Positions 20,711 through 30,316 of a stretch of DNA of 64,000 bases are shown piece by piece. The DNA is taken from the NCBI RefSeq assembly GCF_024666525.1, contig NZ_CP088294.1, positions 1,488,001-1,552,000 on the forward strand. The letters run 5' to 3'. Origin of the DNA: Pseudomonas sp. J452 (GTDB lineage Bacteria; Pseudomonadota; Gammaproteobacteria; Pseudomonadales; Pseudomonadaceae). Made by a program: the position numbers and the translations under genes. The notes under the pieces are model-generated. The model ran no database searches and was not told where the DNA came from. It worked only from the letters and a program-made list of their open reading frames with translations. Each line of letters begins with the position of its first letter. The first letter of the stretch is position 1.

Positions 20711-22183
20711 TTAGACGAACAACTTCACGCCCAGCCAGAACAGGCCAGCAGACAGTGCGATGGTGGTCGGCAGGGTCAGCACCCAGGCGGTGAGGATATT
20801 GCGCACGGTGCTGAACTGCAGGCCGCTCTTGTTGGCGACCATGGTGCCGGCCACGCCGGAGGACAGCACATGAGTGGTCGACACCGGCAGGCTGTAGACG
20901 TTGGCCAGGCCGATGGCGATGGACGCGGTGATCTGCGCGCTCATGCCCTGGGCGTAGGTCATGCCCTGCTTGCCAATCTTCTCGCCAACGGTCAGCACCA
21001 CGCGTTTCCAGCCGACCATGGTGCCGATACCCAGCGCCAGGGCGACCGCGAGGATGACCCAGAACGGTGCGTATTCGGTGGTGGCGGTCAGGTCCTTGCG
21101 CAGCTTGGCCAGGTCGGCCACTTCACGCTTGGGCAGGTTTTCCAGCTTGCTGACCTTCTTCGCCGTGTCATCCAGGCACAGCAGGTAGCGGCGCGCCTGG
21201 GTGCGCTGCTCTTCGGACAGCTGCTCGTAGTGGGTGACGCCTTCGATGGTCTTCAACAGCGCGGCAATGGTCGGCTCGGTGAGCTTGGCATCGCACCGGA
21301 ATTTCTTCGGCAGCTCGGTGGTGCCGTTCTTGCCCAGGGCCAGGTATTCGCTCAGCGAGTCGTTGTTGCGCTCGTAGAATTCCTGCAGGTGAATGGCGGC
21401 GTCGCGGGTGCGTTCGATCTGGTAAGTGGTGCTGTTCAGGTCGAGGACGAACTGGGCCGGCACGATACCGATCAGCACCAGCATGATCAGGCCGATACCC
21501 TTCTGCCCGTCGTTGGAGCCGTGCACGAAGCTCACGCCCATGGCCGAGGCGATCAGCACCACGCGGTTCCAGAACGGCGGCTTGTTCTTGCCCTTGATCT
21601 CCTTGCGGGTCTCGGGCGTCTCATGCATTTTCGAGCCGCCCCACATGCGCTTGAGCGCCAGCAGCAGCAACCCAGCCACGGCAAAGCCGGCCAGCGGGGA
21701 AAGCAGCAGGGACAGGCCGATATCGATCGCCTTCTGCCAGTTCACCCCTTCGCTCAGGGCGATGTCGGAGATCAGCGCGTGGGCCAGGCCGACACCGAGG
21801 ATCGAACCGATCAGGGTGTGCGAGCTGGACGCCGGAATGCCGAAGTACCAGGTGCCGAGGTTCCAGGCGATCGCCGCGCTGAGCATGGAGAACACCATGA
21901 CCAGGCCATAGGCGGTGTTGGAATTGATCAGCAGCTCGACCGGCAGCAGGTGCACGATTGCGTAGGCCACGCCGACGCCACCGAGCAGTACACCGAGGAA
22001 GTTGAAGATGCCGGAGAAGATCACGGCGAGGTGTGGGGGCATGGCCTTGGTATAAATCACCGTGGCAACCGCGTTGGCGGTGTCATGGAACCCGTTGATG
22101 AATTCGAAGGTCAGGACGAAGGCCAGGGCCAGGAGCAGGCTCACGGCGACCCAGATATCAAGCCCGCTGAATAGATCGAACAT
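20711..22183 (-). CDS. pit: Low-affinity inorganic phosphate transporter (PiT family)
   Basis: 490 residues with about ten membrane segments split by a soluble central loop (roughly 200-370). The two PiT signatures are present: GFHDTANAVATVIYT near the N-terminus and SLPVSTTHVLSSGVAG in the C-terminal repeat; PASSSHTLIGSILGV is also typical. It should import phosphate with protons or as a metal-phosphate complex at the inner membrane. In many relatives a DUF47 (TIGR00153) gene precedes pit; none is present here. Divergent from argE across 188 bases. Confidence 0.9.
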   Translation of the reverse strand: MFDLFSGLDIWVAVSLLLALAFVLTFEFINGFHDTANAVATVIYTKAMPPHLAVIFSGIFNFLGVLLGGVGVAYAIVHLLPVELLINSNTAYGLVMVFSMLSAAIAWNLGTWYFGIPASSSHTLIGSILGVGLAHALISDIALSEGVNWQKAIDIGLSLLLSPLAGFAVAGLLLLALKRMWGGSKMHETPETRKEIKGKNKPPFWNRVVLIASAMGVSFVHGSNDGQKGIGLIMLVLIGIVPAQFVLDLNSTTYQIERTRDAAIHLQEFYERNNDSLSEYLALGKNGTTELPKKFRCDAKLTEPTIAALLKTIEGVTHYEQLSEEQRTQARRYLLCLDDTAKKVSKLENLPKREVADLAKLRKDLTATTEYAPFWVILAVALALGIGTMVGWKRVVLTVGEKIGKQGMTYAQGMSAQITASIAIGLANVYSLPVSTTHVLSSGVAGTMVANKSGLQFSTVRNILTAWVLTLPTTIALSAGLFWLGVKLFV

Positions 22184-22371
22184 GACGGTTTTGTGACCGG
22201 TTAGCTATGGGGCGGCGGATTATGCCAGAACATCGATAACTGTGCTGATCGCTGGCCGGCCTGGCCGCTGGATCACGACAAGAGGTCATAGCGGCGGCGC
22301 GTCGTTGATGCAACTGTTTATCTTCTCGCCCACAGGCTTCTATGATGGCGTCACGCTGACGGAGACCGCCG

Positions 22372-23511
22372 ATGTCCTTGCCCAACCTGAAAGACCAGCT
22401 GGCCGCGCTGATTGCCGCGCCGTCGGTGAGCTGCACCCAGCCGCGCTGGGATCAGTCCAACCGGGCGGTGATCGACCTGCTGGCCGGCTGGCTCGGCGAC
22501 CTGGGTTTCACCTGTGAAATCCAGGATATCGCGCCGGGCAAGGTCAACCTGCTAGCCACCTATGGCAGTGGCCCCGGCGGCCTGGTGCTGGCCGGCCACA
22601 GCGACACCGTGCCGTTCGATGCCGCGCTGTGGCAGAGCGATCCGCTCAAACTGACCGAGCAGGGCGACCGCTGGATCGGCCTCGGCGTGTGCGACATGAA
22701 GGGTTTCTTTCCGCTGGTGATCGAGGCGGTGCGCGGCCTGCTCGACCAGCCGTTCCGCCAGCCGCTGCTGATCCTCGCCACTTGCGACGAGGAAAGTTCG
22801 ATGTCCGGCGCCCGCGCCCTGGCCGCTGCCGGCAAGCCGCTGGGACGTGCCGCGGTGATCGGCGAGCCTACGGGCTTAAAGCCGATCCGCCTGCACAAGG
22901 GGGTGATGATGGAGCGCATCGACATCCTCGGCCAGAGCGGTCATTCCTCCGACCCCAGTCTCGGCCACAGTGCGCTGGAGGCCATGCAGGACGCCATGGG
23001 CGAGCTGCGGGCCCTGCGTAATCAGTGGCAGCGCGAGTTCAACAACCCGCAGTTTAGCGTGCCGCAGCCGACCCTCAACCTCGGTTGCATCCACGGCGGC
23101 GACAACCCCAATCGCATCTGCGGCCAGTGCGCGCTGGAGTTCGACCTGCGTCCGCTGCCGGGCATGGACCCCGAGCAGCTGCGCGCGGCGATCCGCAGCA
23201 AACTGCAGCCGCTGGCCGAGCGGCATCAGGTCAAGATCGACTTCGCTCCGCTGTTCGCCAACGTACCGCCCTTCGAGCAGAGCGCCGATTGCGAGCTGGT
23301 GCGCCTGGCGGAGAAGCTCACCGGGCATGCGGCGCAGTCGGTGGCATTTGGCACCGAAGCGCCGTATCTTCAGCAACTCGGTTGCGAGACCATCGTCCTC
23401 GGCCCCGGCGATATCGCCTGTGCCCACCAGCCGGGCGAGTTTCTCGAGCTGGCGCGTATCCAGCCGACGATCACGCTGCTGCGCCAGCTGATCCAGCACT
23501 ACTGCCTCTAA
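22372..23511 (+). CDS. argE: Acetylornithine deacetylase (M20 peptidase family)
   Basis: 379 residues. Metal ligands and catalytic residues appear in order: GHSDTVPFD, GVCDMKG, DEESSMSGAR with the catalytic Glu pair, GEPT, and the C-terminal CAHQPGEFLE. The dimerisation domain lies between about 180 and 290. It removes the acetyl group of N-acetylornithine in the linear arginine pathway. argA follows on the same strand after a 142-bp palindromic element, so these two arginine genes may be coordinated. Pseudomonas also has the ArgJ cyclic route, so this enzyme may be auxiliary. Confidence 0.87.
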   Translation: MSLPNLKDQLAALIAAPSVSCTQPRWDQSNRAVIDLLAGWLGDLGFTCEIQDIAPGKVNLLATYGSGPGGLVLAGHSDTVPFDAALWQSDPLKLTEQGDRWIGLGVCDMKGFFPLVIEAVRGLLDQPFRQPLLILATCDEESSMSGARALAAAGKPLGRAAVIGEPTGLKPIRLHKGVMMERIDILGQSGHSSDPSLGHSALEAMQDAMGELRALRNQWQREFNNPQFSVPQPTLNLGCIHGGDNPNRICGQCALEFDLRPLPGMDPEQLRAAIRSKLQPLAERHQVKIDFAPLFANVPPFEQSADCELVRLAEKLTGHAAQSVAFGTEAPYLQQLGCETIVLGPGDIACAHQPGEFLELARIQPTITLLRQLIQHYCL

Positions 23512-23652
23512 GAACCTGTTTATGATCTTCTGAATTAGAGCCAGACAAGGCAAAAACGGCCGAGGAAGCGGAGTTTACGATCTGTAAATGAGCATTCCGA
23601 GGTCGTTTTTAACGCGGGATGGCCGCGAGTCAGGAGATCGTAAGCAGGTTCT
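23511..23652. repeat. 142-bp palindromic intergenic element, copy B
   Basis: Same length and layout as the copy at 20520-20661. Termini AGAACCTG and CAGGTTCT extend into an imperfect inverted repeat of about 23 bases. Inner arms AAAAACGGCC (23552-23561) and GGTCGTTTTT (23601-23610) differ from copy A at paired positions, so pairing is kept. Its first base is the last base of the argE stop codon. Confidence 0.87.
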
Positions 23653-23682
23653 AAACCTGTCTGAGCCATGAAGGAGCACCTG

Positions 23683-23700
23683 ATGTTGCGACGAAGCTAG
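23683..23700 (+). CDS. Candidate leader peptide MLRRS upstream of argA
   Basis: A five-codon frame ATG TTG CGA CGA AGC TAG is preceded by AAGGAG at a perfect six-base spacing, a far better ribosome site than that of argA itself. It has two consecutive rare CGA arginine codons and ends 70 bases before argA, the first committed gene of arginine synthesis. An in-frame ATG at 23668 would give a ten-residue form. A leader of this kind could sense arginyl-tRNA. I found no strong terminator/antiterminator pair, only a five-base long-range GTCGA/TCGAC pairing and a T-run before argA, so the mechanism is open. Confidence 0.5.
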   Translation: MLRRS

Positions 23701-23770
23701 GTCGATTCCCTCTTTCCCTGGCGGGGAGACTTTCCATCGCTCGTCCATCCATCGTTCGACAGGCTTTTTC

Positions 23771-25069
23771 ATGCACGACTACGTCAACTGGCTGCGCCAC
23801 GCCACGCCCTATATCAACGCCCACCGGGACTGCACCTTCGTGGTCATGCTGCCCGGCGAAGGCGTCGAACACCCGAATTTCGGCAATATCGTCCACGACC
23901 TGGTGCTGCTGCACAGCCTCGGCGTGCGCCTGGTGCTGGTGCACGGCTCACGCCCGCAGATCGAGACGCGCCTGGCCGCTCGCGGCCTGACCCCGCGCTA
24001 CCACCACAACCTGCGCATCACCGACGGGCCAACCCTGGAATGCGTGATCGACGCCGTCGGCCAGCTGCGCATCGCCATCGAGGCGCGCCTGTCGATGGAT
24101 ATCGCCGCCTCGCCGATGCAGGGCTCGCGCTTGCGCGTGACCGGCGGCAACTTTGTCACCGCGCGGCCGATCGGCGTGCTCGATGGTGTCGACTACCACC
24201 ACACCGGCGAAGTACGGCGGGTCGATCGCAAGGGCATCGGCCGCCTGCTCGACGAGCGCAGCATCGTGCTGCTGTCGTCGCTCGGCTATTCGCCCACCGG
24301 GGAAATCTTCAACCTGGCCTGCGAAGACGTCGCCACCCGCGCCGCCATCGACCTGCAGGCCGACAAGTTGCTGCTGTTCAGTGCCGAGCGCGGCCTGCTC
24401 GACGAGAGCGGCAAGCTGGTGCGCGAACTGCGTCCGCAGCAGGTGCCGGCGCACCTGGCGCGGCTCGGCGCGTGCTACCAGGCCGAGCTGTTGGATGCCG
24501 CCGCCCAGGCTTGCCGGGGTGGGGTCAAGCGCAGCCACATCGTCAGCTACATGGACGATGGCTCGCTGCTCACCGAGCTGTTCACCCGCGACGGCGGCGG
24601 CACCCTGGTCGACCAGGAGCAGTTCGAGTCGCTGCGCGAGGCGACCATCGAGGACGTCGGCGGGCTGATCGACCTGATCACCCCACTGGAAGATCAGGGC
24701 ATCCTGGTGCGCCGTTCGCGCGAAGTGCTGGAGCGCGAGATCGAGCAGTTCAGCATCGTCGAACGTGACGGCCTGATCATCGCCTGCGCGGCGCTGTACC
24801 AGATTGCTGACTCCGACTGCGGCGAGCTGGCCTGCCTGGCGGTGAACCCGGACTACCGCCATGGCGGGCGTGGCGACGAACTGCTCGAACGCATCGAGGA
24901 GCGCGCCCGCGCGCAGGGCCTGAAGACCCTGATCGTGCTCACCACGCGCACCGCCCACTGGTTCCAGGAGCGCGGCTTCGAGCCGAGCAGCGTCGAGCGC
25001 CTGCCGGCCGCGCGGGCCTCGCTGTACAACTACCAGCGTAACTCGAAGATATTCGAAAAGGCTCTCTAG
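23771..25069 (+). CDS. argA: Amino-acid N-acetyltransferase (N-acetylglutamate synthase)
   Basis: 432 residues in two domains. The amino-acid kinase-like part (about 1-285) has LVLVHGSRPQIETRLA and VTGGNFVTARPIGV, and binds arginine as feedback inhibitor in this family. The GNAT part (about 290-432) has ACAALY, LACLAVNPDYRHGGRGDELL and TTRTAHWFQERGF for acetyl-CoA binding. It makes N-acetylglutamate, the first step of arginine synthesis. ATG 23771 has only AGG at seven bases, a weak ribosome site, which fits control through the small leader frame upstream. Confidence 0.93.
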   Translation: MHDYVNWLRHATPYINAHRDCTFVVMLPGEGVEHPNFGNIVHDLVLLHSLGVRLVLVHGSRPQIETRLAARGLTPRYHHNLRITDGPTLECVIDAVGQLRIAIEARLSMDIAASPMQGSRLRVTGGNFVTARPIGVLDGVDYHHTGEVRRVDRKGIGRLLDERSIVLLSSLGYSPTGEIFNLACEDVATRAAIDLQADKLLLFSAERGLLDESGKLVRELRPQQVPAHLARLGACYQAELLDAAAQACRGGVKRSHIVSYMDDGSLLTELFTRDGGGTLVDQEQFESLREATIEDVGGLIDLITPLEDQGILVRRSREVLEREIEQFSIVERDGLIIACAALYQIADSDCGELACLAVNPDYRHGGRGDELLERIEERARAQGLKTLIVLTTRTAHWFQERGFEPSSVERLPAARASLYNYQRNSKIFEKAL

Positions 25070-25084
25070 GCCTGTGCAATTCGC

Positions 25085-25151
25085 GTAGGAGCCAGCTTGC
25101 TGGCGATCACGGGCCCGCCGGGGCTTGAATCGCCAGCAAGCTGGCTCCTAC
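25085..25151. repeat. REP doublet, copy 2
   Basis: Facing arms starting GTAGGAGCCAGC and ending GCTGGCTCCTAC, identical to copies at 11870 and 31076 and separated by a GC-rich spacer. It begins 16 bases after argA and may act as its transcript end. Confidence 0.92.
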
Positions 25152-25163
25152 AAAAAAGCGCGC

Positions 25164-25225
25164 GTAGCCTGGCTGCAATAGGGGTGGCGGGGTGCGGGGA
25201 GATTCCCGGATTGCATCCGGGCTAC
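25164..25225. repeat. GCAAT/ATTGC-type intergenic inverted repeat
   Basis: A degenerate left arm (GTAGCCTGGCTGCAAT) faces a right arm containing CCCGGATTGCATCCGGG and CTAC at 25205-25225. A better preserved doublet of the same type is at 58228-58287. It lies directly downstream of the RMF-like gene on the minus strand. Confidence 0.65.
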
Positions 25226-25231
25226 GGCGAC

Positions 25232-25441
25232 TCAGGCGCTGCGGCGCTGGTGCTGTTTGAACTGCTCGTTGCCGTCGTCCCAGCCGGCTTCCCAGGCCGC
25301 GGCCAGGACCTCGGCGGGGTAGGGTTGCTGGTGCTGCGGCTGGCCGGTGAGGCCGGCCATGTAGCCTTGCTGATAAGCCTTGTTCAGGCTTTCCAGGCTC
25401 CAGTGGCTGTCTTCGCTGTGCTGTTCGTCGGGCGGCGTCAT
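25232..25441 (-). CDS. RMF-like small protein
   Basis: 69 residues from ATG 25441. An upstream in-frame ATG at 25504 would add an Arg/Pro-rich stretch with no ribosome site, so I did not use it. Residues 16-55 read LESLNKAYQQGYMAGLTGQ, then PYPAEVLAAAWEAGWDDGNEQ. The order of a KAYQQGYMAG helix, a short loop, a Pro-Tyr pair and a WxxGW helix parallels ribosome modulation factor (ERAHQRGYQAG ... CPY ... WLGGW). It may therefore bind ribosomes, or merely share the fold. It lies between argA and gshA; function unproven. Confidence 0.6.
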   Translation of the reverse strand: MTPPDEQHSEDSHWSLESLNKAYQQGYMAGLTGQPQHQQPYPAEVLAAAWEAGWDDGNEQFKQHQRRSA

Positions 25442-25586
25442 CGGGCGTGGCCAATGCGGGTTTGCCACAGAGGTTAGCCGTCGCCGGGGGCGGCCGCGAG
25501 CCATTGGTCAGCGCTGAGCGGTCGAACTGGCGGATTTGTGACGGGCTACCCTTAATCGCTCCAGCCCGTCACCTAGGTCGCTGATT

Positions 25587-27173
25587 TCAAACACCAATAC
25601 CGAGAATACTGGCCTGGTAGGCGGCGACGAAGGTGTCGAAGTCACCTTGCTCGGCGCTTTCCAGCTCGGCCTGCTCGGCCAGCGAGGTGTGCGCCATGGC
25701 CACGAAGCCGGCCTGTTCCTTGGCAGTCAGCGGTTGTGCGTGGAAATTCGCCGCATGTTCCTGGCTGTGGCGAAGGGCCATGGCACGGAAGCTCTCGCCG
25801 GTCTCGCGCAGTTCGGCCAGTACTCGCGCCGACGGCGTTTGCGCCGGGTCATCGATCTTGCGCTGCTGCAGGTGCAGGGCGGTCTGGTAGGCGTCGCCGC
25901 CATAGGCGCGGTCGAGCAGTGCGGCGATCGGCTTGAAGCGTTCGAGCAGCTCGGCGGCCCAGCTCTGCAGTTCCACCGGCTGGCCCTCGCGCTGCAGTTG
26001 CAGGCCAGGGCGGCGGCCTTCCTTGACCGTCTTGAGGAAGTTCTCGGTGCTGGCGCGGCACACGCCGCTGGCCAGCAGCGGGCTGTCTTCCAGGGCACAG
26101 AACAGGATGAAGGTGTCGAGGAAGCGTGCCTGATCCAGATCGATGCCCAGCGGCAGGTAGGGGTTGATGTCCAGGCAGCGCACTTCCACGTACTGCACGC
26201 CGCGGCTCATCAGCGCCTGGATCGGTCGCTCGCCCGAATAGGTGACGCGCTTGGGGCGGATGCTCGAGTAGTACTCGTTTTCGATCTGGATGATGTTGCT
26301 GTTGAGCTGCAGCCATTCGCCGGCGGCGTTCTTGGTGCCGATCGCGGCATAGGCCGGGTAGGGCGTGGCCACCGCCGAGCGCAGACTCTCGGTGTAGCTG
26401 GCCAGGTCGTTGTAGCAGGGCGTCAGGCCGGCCTGGGCGTTGCTCTGGTAGCCCAGGTCGCTCATGCGCAGGCTGGTGGCGTACGGCAGGAACAGGGTGT
26501 CGGCGTCGAGCTGCTGCAGCTGGTGCGGGCGACCGCGCATAAAGCTGATATCCAGCGCCGGCGAGGCACCGAACAGGTACATCAGCAGCCAGCTGTAGCG
26601 ACGGAAGTTGCGGATCAGCGCGATGTAGTTGGCCGACTGGTAGTCGCGGGCGCTCTGGGTGTCGCCATCCAGCTGCTGCAACAGCGGCCACAGGCCTTCG
26701 GCCAGGCTGAAGTTGTAGTGGATGCCGGCGATGCACTGCATGGTCTTGCCGTAGCGCAGGGCCAGGCCCTGGCGGTAGACATACTTGAGGCGGCCGATAT
26801 TCGAGCTGCCGTAGCGGGCGATAGGGATGTCTGCCTCGTCCGGCAGCAGGCCGGGCATCGACGGGCTCCACAGGTACTCGCCGTCCAACTGGCTGCTGGC
26901 GAAACGGTGGATACGCTCGAGGTCGGCGAGGGTGTCCGCCGGGTTCGCCTCGGCCGGGGTGATGAACTCCAGCAGGGCTTCGGAATAGTCGGTGGTGATC
27001 TGCGGGTGGGTCAGGGCCGAGCCCAGGGCGCGCGGGTGTTCGCTCTGCGCCAGGCTACCGTCGGCATTTACGCGCAGGCATTCGCGCTCAATGCCGTGCA
27101 GGTTCTGGGTCAACAGGGGCAGGGCGGCAGCATCGCCGAGCAACGCCAGGCGGCGGGAGAAAAGCTCGCTCAA
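25587..27173 (-). CDS. gshA: Glutamate-cysteine ligase (type I)
   Basis: 528 residues, the gammaproteobacterial GshA length. Family segments include [34 protein letters not shown], the [10 protein letters not shown] region and [21 protein letters not shown]. It joins glutamate and cysteine using ATP, the rate-limiting step of glutathione synthesis in the cytoplasm. Same strand as the thioesterase and tex upstream but separated by about 230 bases that contain an inverted repeat, so it probably has its own promoter. Confidence 0.95.
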   Translation of the reverse strand: MSELFSRRLALLGDAAALPLLTQNLHGIERECLRVNADGSLAQSEHPRALGSALTHPQITTDYSEALLEFITPAEANPADTLADLERIHRFASSQLDGEYLWSPSMPGLLPDEADIPIARYGSSNIGRLKYVYRQGLALRYGKTMQCIAGIHYNFSLAEGLWPLLQQLDGDTQSARDYQSANYIALIRNFRRYSWLLMYLFGASPALDISFMRGRPHQLQQLDADTLFLPYATSLRMSDLGYQSNAQAGLTPCYNDLASYTESLRSAVATPYPAYAAIGTKNAAGEWLQLNSNIIQIENEYYSSIRPKRVTYSGERPIQALMSRGVQYVEVRCLDINPYLPLGIDLDQARFLDTFILFCALEDSPLLASGVCRASTENFLKTVKEGRRPGLQLQREGQPVELQSWAAELLERFKPIAALLDRAYGGDAYQTALHLQQRKIDDPAQTPSARVLAELRETGESFRAMALRHSQEHAANFHAQPLTAKEQAGFVAMAHTSLAEQAELESAEQGDFDTFVAAYQASILGIGV

Positions 27174-27354
27174 GATGGTTATTCCTTCACTCGACGGTCG
27201 CCCTTATATGGGGGTGGAAACGTCGCTTACAAGTCGGAATGGACGGGCTGACCGGATGGCCTGACCGGAAAAGTGCAGGATGCGCCGAGCGGGGGGCTTG
27301 GTGCAATCCTGAGAGAGGCGCTGGCTGGTCTGCCGGCGACGCCCTCGTGCAGTC

Positions 27355-27404
27355 GTAGGGCGGGTGAAACCCGCGTAGCCCGGCGCGGGCTGCTCCCGCC
27401 CTAC
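27355..27404. repeat. GTAGGGCGGG inverted repeat
   Basis: GTAGGGCGGG (27355-27364) and CCCGCCCTAC (27395-27404) face each other, with secondary CCCGCG/CGCGGG pairing between them. It touches the stop of the thioesterase gene on the minus strand and may serve as its transcript terminus. Confidence 0.75.
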
Positions 27405-27406
27405 AT

Positions 27407-27793
27407 TTACTTGCAGATAAAGGTGGCCTGGGCCGTGGCGATCAGCTTGCCGGCTTGTTCCACCTTGGCCTCCAGCACATGCACCTTGCGCCCGGCATTC
27501 AGCACGCGGGCCGTGCAGAGGATCTCGCCCTGCTCGACCGCGCGGATGTAGTTGACCTTGCACTCCAGGGTCATGCTGCCGGCCGCGCCGCCGAACAGGC
27601 TGTGGCTGGCCTGGCCGAGGGTGGTGTCGATCAGCGAGAACAGCGCGCCGCCGTGCATGCGTCCGTGCAGGTTGAGCAGGTGCTCCTGCATGCTCATGCG
27701 CGCCTGCGCTTCGCCGTTCTCGGCCTTGTCGATGACGATGCCCAGCAGCTTGCTGAAGTTGCTGTCCTGGCCAACGGGTGAGGGAGTGCTCAT
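27407..27793 (-). CDS. PaaI-type hotdog-fold acyl-CoA thioesterase
   Basis: 128 residues, a single hotdog domain. The active-site region NLHGRMHGGALFSLIDTTLG contains the HGG and following Asp typical of PaaI/YdiI-like thioesterases, and the long beta strand SMTLECKVNYIRAVEQGEI follows. It should hydrolyse acyl- or aryl-CoA thioesters in the cytoplasm; substrate unknown. ATG 27793 lies four bases after the tex stop (27797), so it is very probably in one operon with tex, and the same order is known in P. aeruginosa from memory. Confidence 0.85.
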   Translation of the reverse strand: MSTPSPVGQDSNFSKLLGIVIDKAENGEAQARMSMQEHLLNLHGRMHGGALFSLIDTTLGQASHSLFGGAAGSMTLECKVNYIRAVEQGEILCTARVLNAGRKVHVLEAKVEQAGKLIATAQATFICK

Positions 27794-27796
27794 GGC

Positions 27797-30133
27797 TTAC
27801 TTCTTCAATTGCTTGGCGTTGGCGAACAGCGCGGCCATGCCGGCATTGGTCGGGGCCGGCTTGTCCTGGCTGGAGTGGCGTTCGCTGCGCGGCTGGTTGC
27901 CGCCACGGTTCTGCCCGCCGTTGCCAGGGCGCGCGCCACCGCGCGGGCCGTCGACCTTCTCGCCGGGGGTGTCGCTCATGCGCATGGACAGGCCGACGCG
28001 GTTACGCGGGATGTCCACTTCCATGACCTTGACCTTGACGATATCGCCGGCCTTGACCACCTCGTACGGGTCCTTGACGAACTTCTCCGACAGGGCGCTG
28101 ATGTGCACCAGGCCATCCTGGTGCACGCCGATGTCGACGAAGGCGCCGAAGTTGGTGACGTTGGTCACCACGCCTTCCAGCACCATGCCTGGCTGCAGGT
28201 CCTTGAGGGTTTCCACGCCGTCCTGGAACTCGGCGGTCTTGAACTCCGGGCGCGGGTCGCGGCCGGGTTTGTCGAGTTCCTTGAGGATGTCGGTGACGGT
28301 CGGCAGGCCGAAGCTTTCATCGGTGAACTGCTTGGGATCGAGGCGCTTGAGGAAGCTCGAGTCGCCGATCAGCGAGCGGATGTCGCGGCTGGTGCCTTCG
28401 GCGATGCGTTGCACCAGGCGGTAGGTTTCCGGGTGCACGCCGGAAGCGTCCAGCGGGTTGTCGCCGTTCATCACGCGGAGGAAGCCGGCGGCCTGCTCGA
28501 ACGTCTTCTCGCCCAGGCGCGAGACCTTCTTCAGCTCGTCGCGGGTCTTGAACGCGCCGTTGGCGTCGCGGTGGCTGACGATATTTTGCGCCAGGGTCGC
28601 GTTGAGCCCGGAGATGCGTGCCAGCAGGGCAACGGAAGCGGTATTCACATCAACGCCGACGGCGTTCACACAGTCTTCCACCACCGCATCCAGCGAGCGC
28701 GCCAGCTTGAGCTGCGACACGTCGTGCTGGTACTGGCCGACGCCGATGGATTTCGGGTCGATCTTCACCAGCTCGGCCAGTGGGTCCTGCAGGCGGCGGG
28801 CGATGCTTACTGCGCCGCGCAGCGACACGTCCATGTCCGGGAATTCCTTGGCGGCCAGCTCGGAGGCCGAGTACACCGAGGCGCCGGCTTCGCTGACCAT
28901 CACTTTGGTCAGCTTGAGGCCCGGCAGCTTCTTGATCAGGTCGGCGGCCAGCTTGTCGGTCTCGCGGCTGGCGGTGCCGTTGCCGATCGAGATCAGGTCC
29001 ACGGCATGCTTGGCGCACAGCTTGGCGAGGATCGCCAGAGTGCCGTCCCAGTCGTTGCGCGGCGCGTGCGGGTAGACGGTGGCGGTTTCCAGCACCTTGC
29101 CGGTGGCGTCGACCACCGCCACCTTGCAGCCGGTACGCAGGCCCGGGTCCAGCGCCAGGGTGGCGCGCGGGCCGGCCGGGGCGGCCAGCAGCAGGTCGTG
29201 CAGGTTGCGGGCGAAGACGTTGATCGCCTCTTCCTCGGCCTTCTCGCGCAGCTCGCTGAACAGGTCGGTTTCCAGGTGGGTGTAGAGCTTGACCTTCCAG
29301 GTCCAGCGCACCACTTCGCCCAGCCACTTGTCGGCGGCGCGGCCACGGTTGTCGACGCCGAAGCGCTCGCCGATCATGCCTTCGCACGGGTGCATGCTGC
29401 CCGGTGCTTCGTCGCCGACCTTGAGGCTGGCGCCGAGGATGCCTTCGTTGCGCCCGCGGAAGATCGCCAGGGCACGGTGCGACGGTACGCCCTTGAAGGC
29501 TTCGTCGTGCTCGAAGTAGTCGCTGAACTTGGCGCCCTCGGTTTCCTTGCCGGCAACCAGGCGGGCGCTGAGGGTGGCGTTGTCCTTGAGGTAGCTGCGC
29601 AGGCGCTCGAGCAGGGTGGCGTCTTCGGCGAAGCGTTCCATGAGGATGTACTTGGCGCCTTCGAGCACGGCCTTGACGTCGGCGAAGCCTTTCTCGGCGT
29701 CGATGAAGCGCGCGGCTTCGCTCTCGGGATTCAGGTTCGGGTCGTTGAACAGGCCATCGGCCAGCTCGCCGAGGCCGGCTTCCAGGGCGATCTGGCCCTT
29801 GGTGCGGCGCTTCTGTTTGTACGGCAGGTAGAGGTCTTCCAGGCGCGTCTTGGTCTCGGCCAGGTTGATCTCGCGGGTCAGCTCGGGGGTCAGCTTGCCC
29901 TGCTCCTCGATGCTGGCGAGGATCGCCGTGCGGCGCTCGTCCAGTTCGCGCAGGTAGCGCAGGCGTTCTTCCAGGTTGCGCAGCTGGGTATCGTCGAGGC
30001 TGCCGGTGACTTCCTTACGGTAGCGGGCGATGAATGGCACGGTGGAGCCTTCATCGAGCAGGGCCACGGCGGCGGCAACCTGTTGCGGGCGCACGCCCAG
30101 CTCGTTGGCGATGCGAGTGTTGATACTGTCCAT
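27797..30133 (-). CDS. tex: Tex family S1 RNA-binding transcription accessory protein
   Basis: 778 residues, usual Tex length. The N-terminus [38 protein letters not shown] is diagnostic. In order follow the helical N-terminal domain, a YqgF/RNase H-like domain ([16 protein letters not shown], near 325-450), helix-hairpin-helix elements ([16 protein letters not shown]) and a C-terminal S1 domain ([31 protein letters not shown]). A Gly/Arg/Asn-rich tail ends the protein. Tex binds nucleic acid and affects transcription and stress responses. First gene of a probable two-gene operon with the thioesterase; divergent from ompR. Confidence 0.95.
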   Translation of the reverse strand: MDSINTRIANELGVRPQQVAAAVALLDEGSTVPFIARYRKEVTGSLDDTQLRNLEERLRYLRELDERRTAILASIEEQGKLTPELTREINLAETKTRLEDLYLPYKQKRRTKGQIALEAGLGELADGLFNDPNLNPESEAARFIDAEKGFADVKAVLEGAKYILMERFAEDATLLERLRSYLKDNATLSARLVAGKETEGAKFSDYFEHDEAFKGVPSHRALAIFRGRNEGILGASLKVGDEAPGSMHPCEGMIGERFGVDNRGRAADKWLGEVVRWTWKVKLYTHLETDLFSELREKAEEEAINVFARNLHDLLLAAPAGPRATLALDPGLRTGCKVAVVDATGKVLETATVYPHAPRNDWDGTLAILAKLCAKHAVDLISIGNGTASRETDKLAADLIKKLPGLKLTKVMVSEAGASVYSASELAAKEFPDMDVSLRGAVSIARRLQDPLAELVKIDPKSIGVGQYQHDVSQLKLARSLDAVVEDCVNAVGVDVNTASVALLARISGLNATLAQNIVSHRDANGAFKTRDELKKVSRLGEKTFEQAAGFLRVMNGDNPLDASGVHPETYRLVQRIAEGTSRDIRSLIGDSSFLKRLDPKQFTDESFGLPTVTDILKELDKPGRDPRPEFKTAEFQDGVETLKDLQPGMVLEGVVTNVTNFGAFVDIGVHQDGLVHISALSEKFVKDPYEVVKAGDIVKVKVMEVDIPRNRVGLSMRMSDTPGEKVDGPRGGARPGNGGQNRGGNQPRSERHSSQDKPAPTNAGMAALFANAKQLKK

Positions 30134-30316
30134 TTAAAACACCTGACGGAGAACACCAGCCGGCCGCCCTAAGGCTGCCCGGCACGAAAGCGCCGCATTA
30201 TAAACACCGCCTTCTAAGGCCATGGGCACCGTTCGGGGAAAAATCTGCTAACAATGGGGCCAGCCGCCAATCATCGGTGCTGGGCAATAATGCCGGTACT
30301 TCGAATGGGAGAAATC

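Noticed and set aside
27809..30172. 787-codon open frame antisense to tex
   Set aside because: Shadow of the tex reading frame; no motifs and biased composition.
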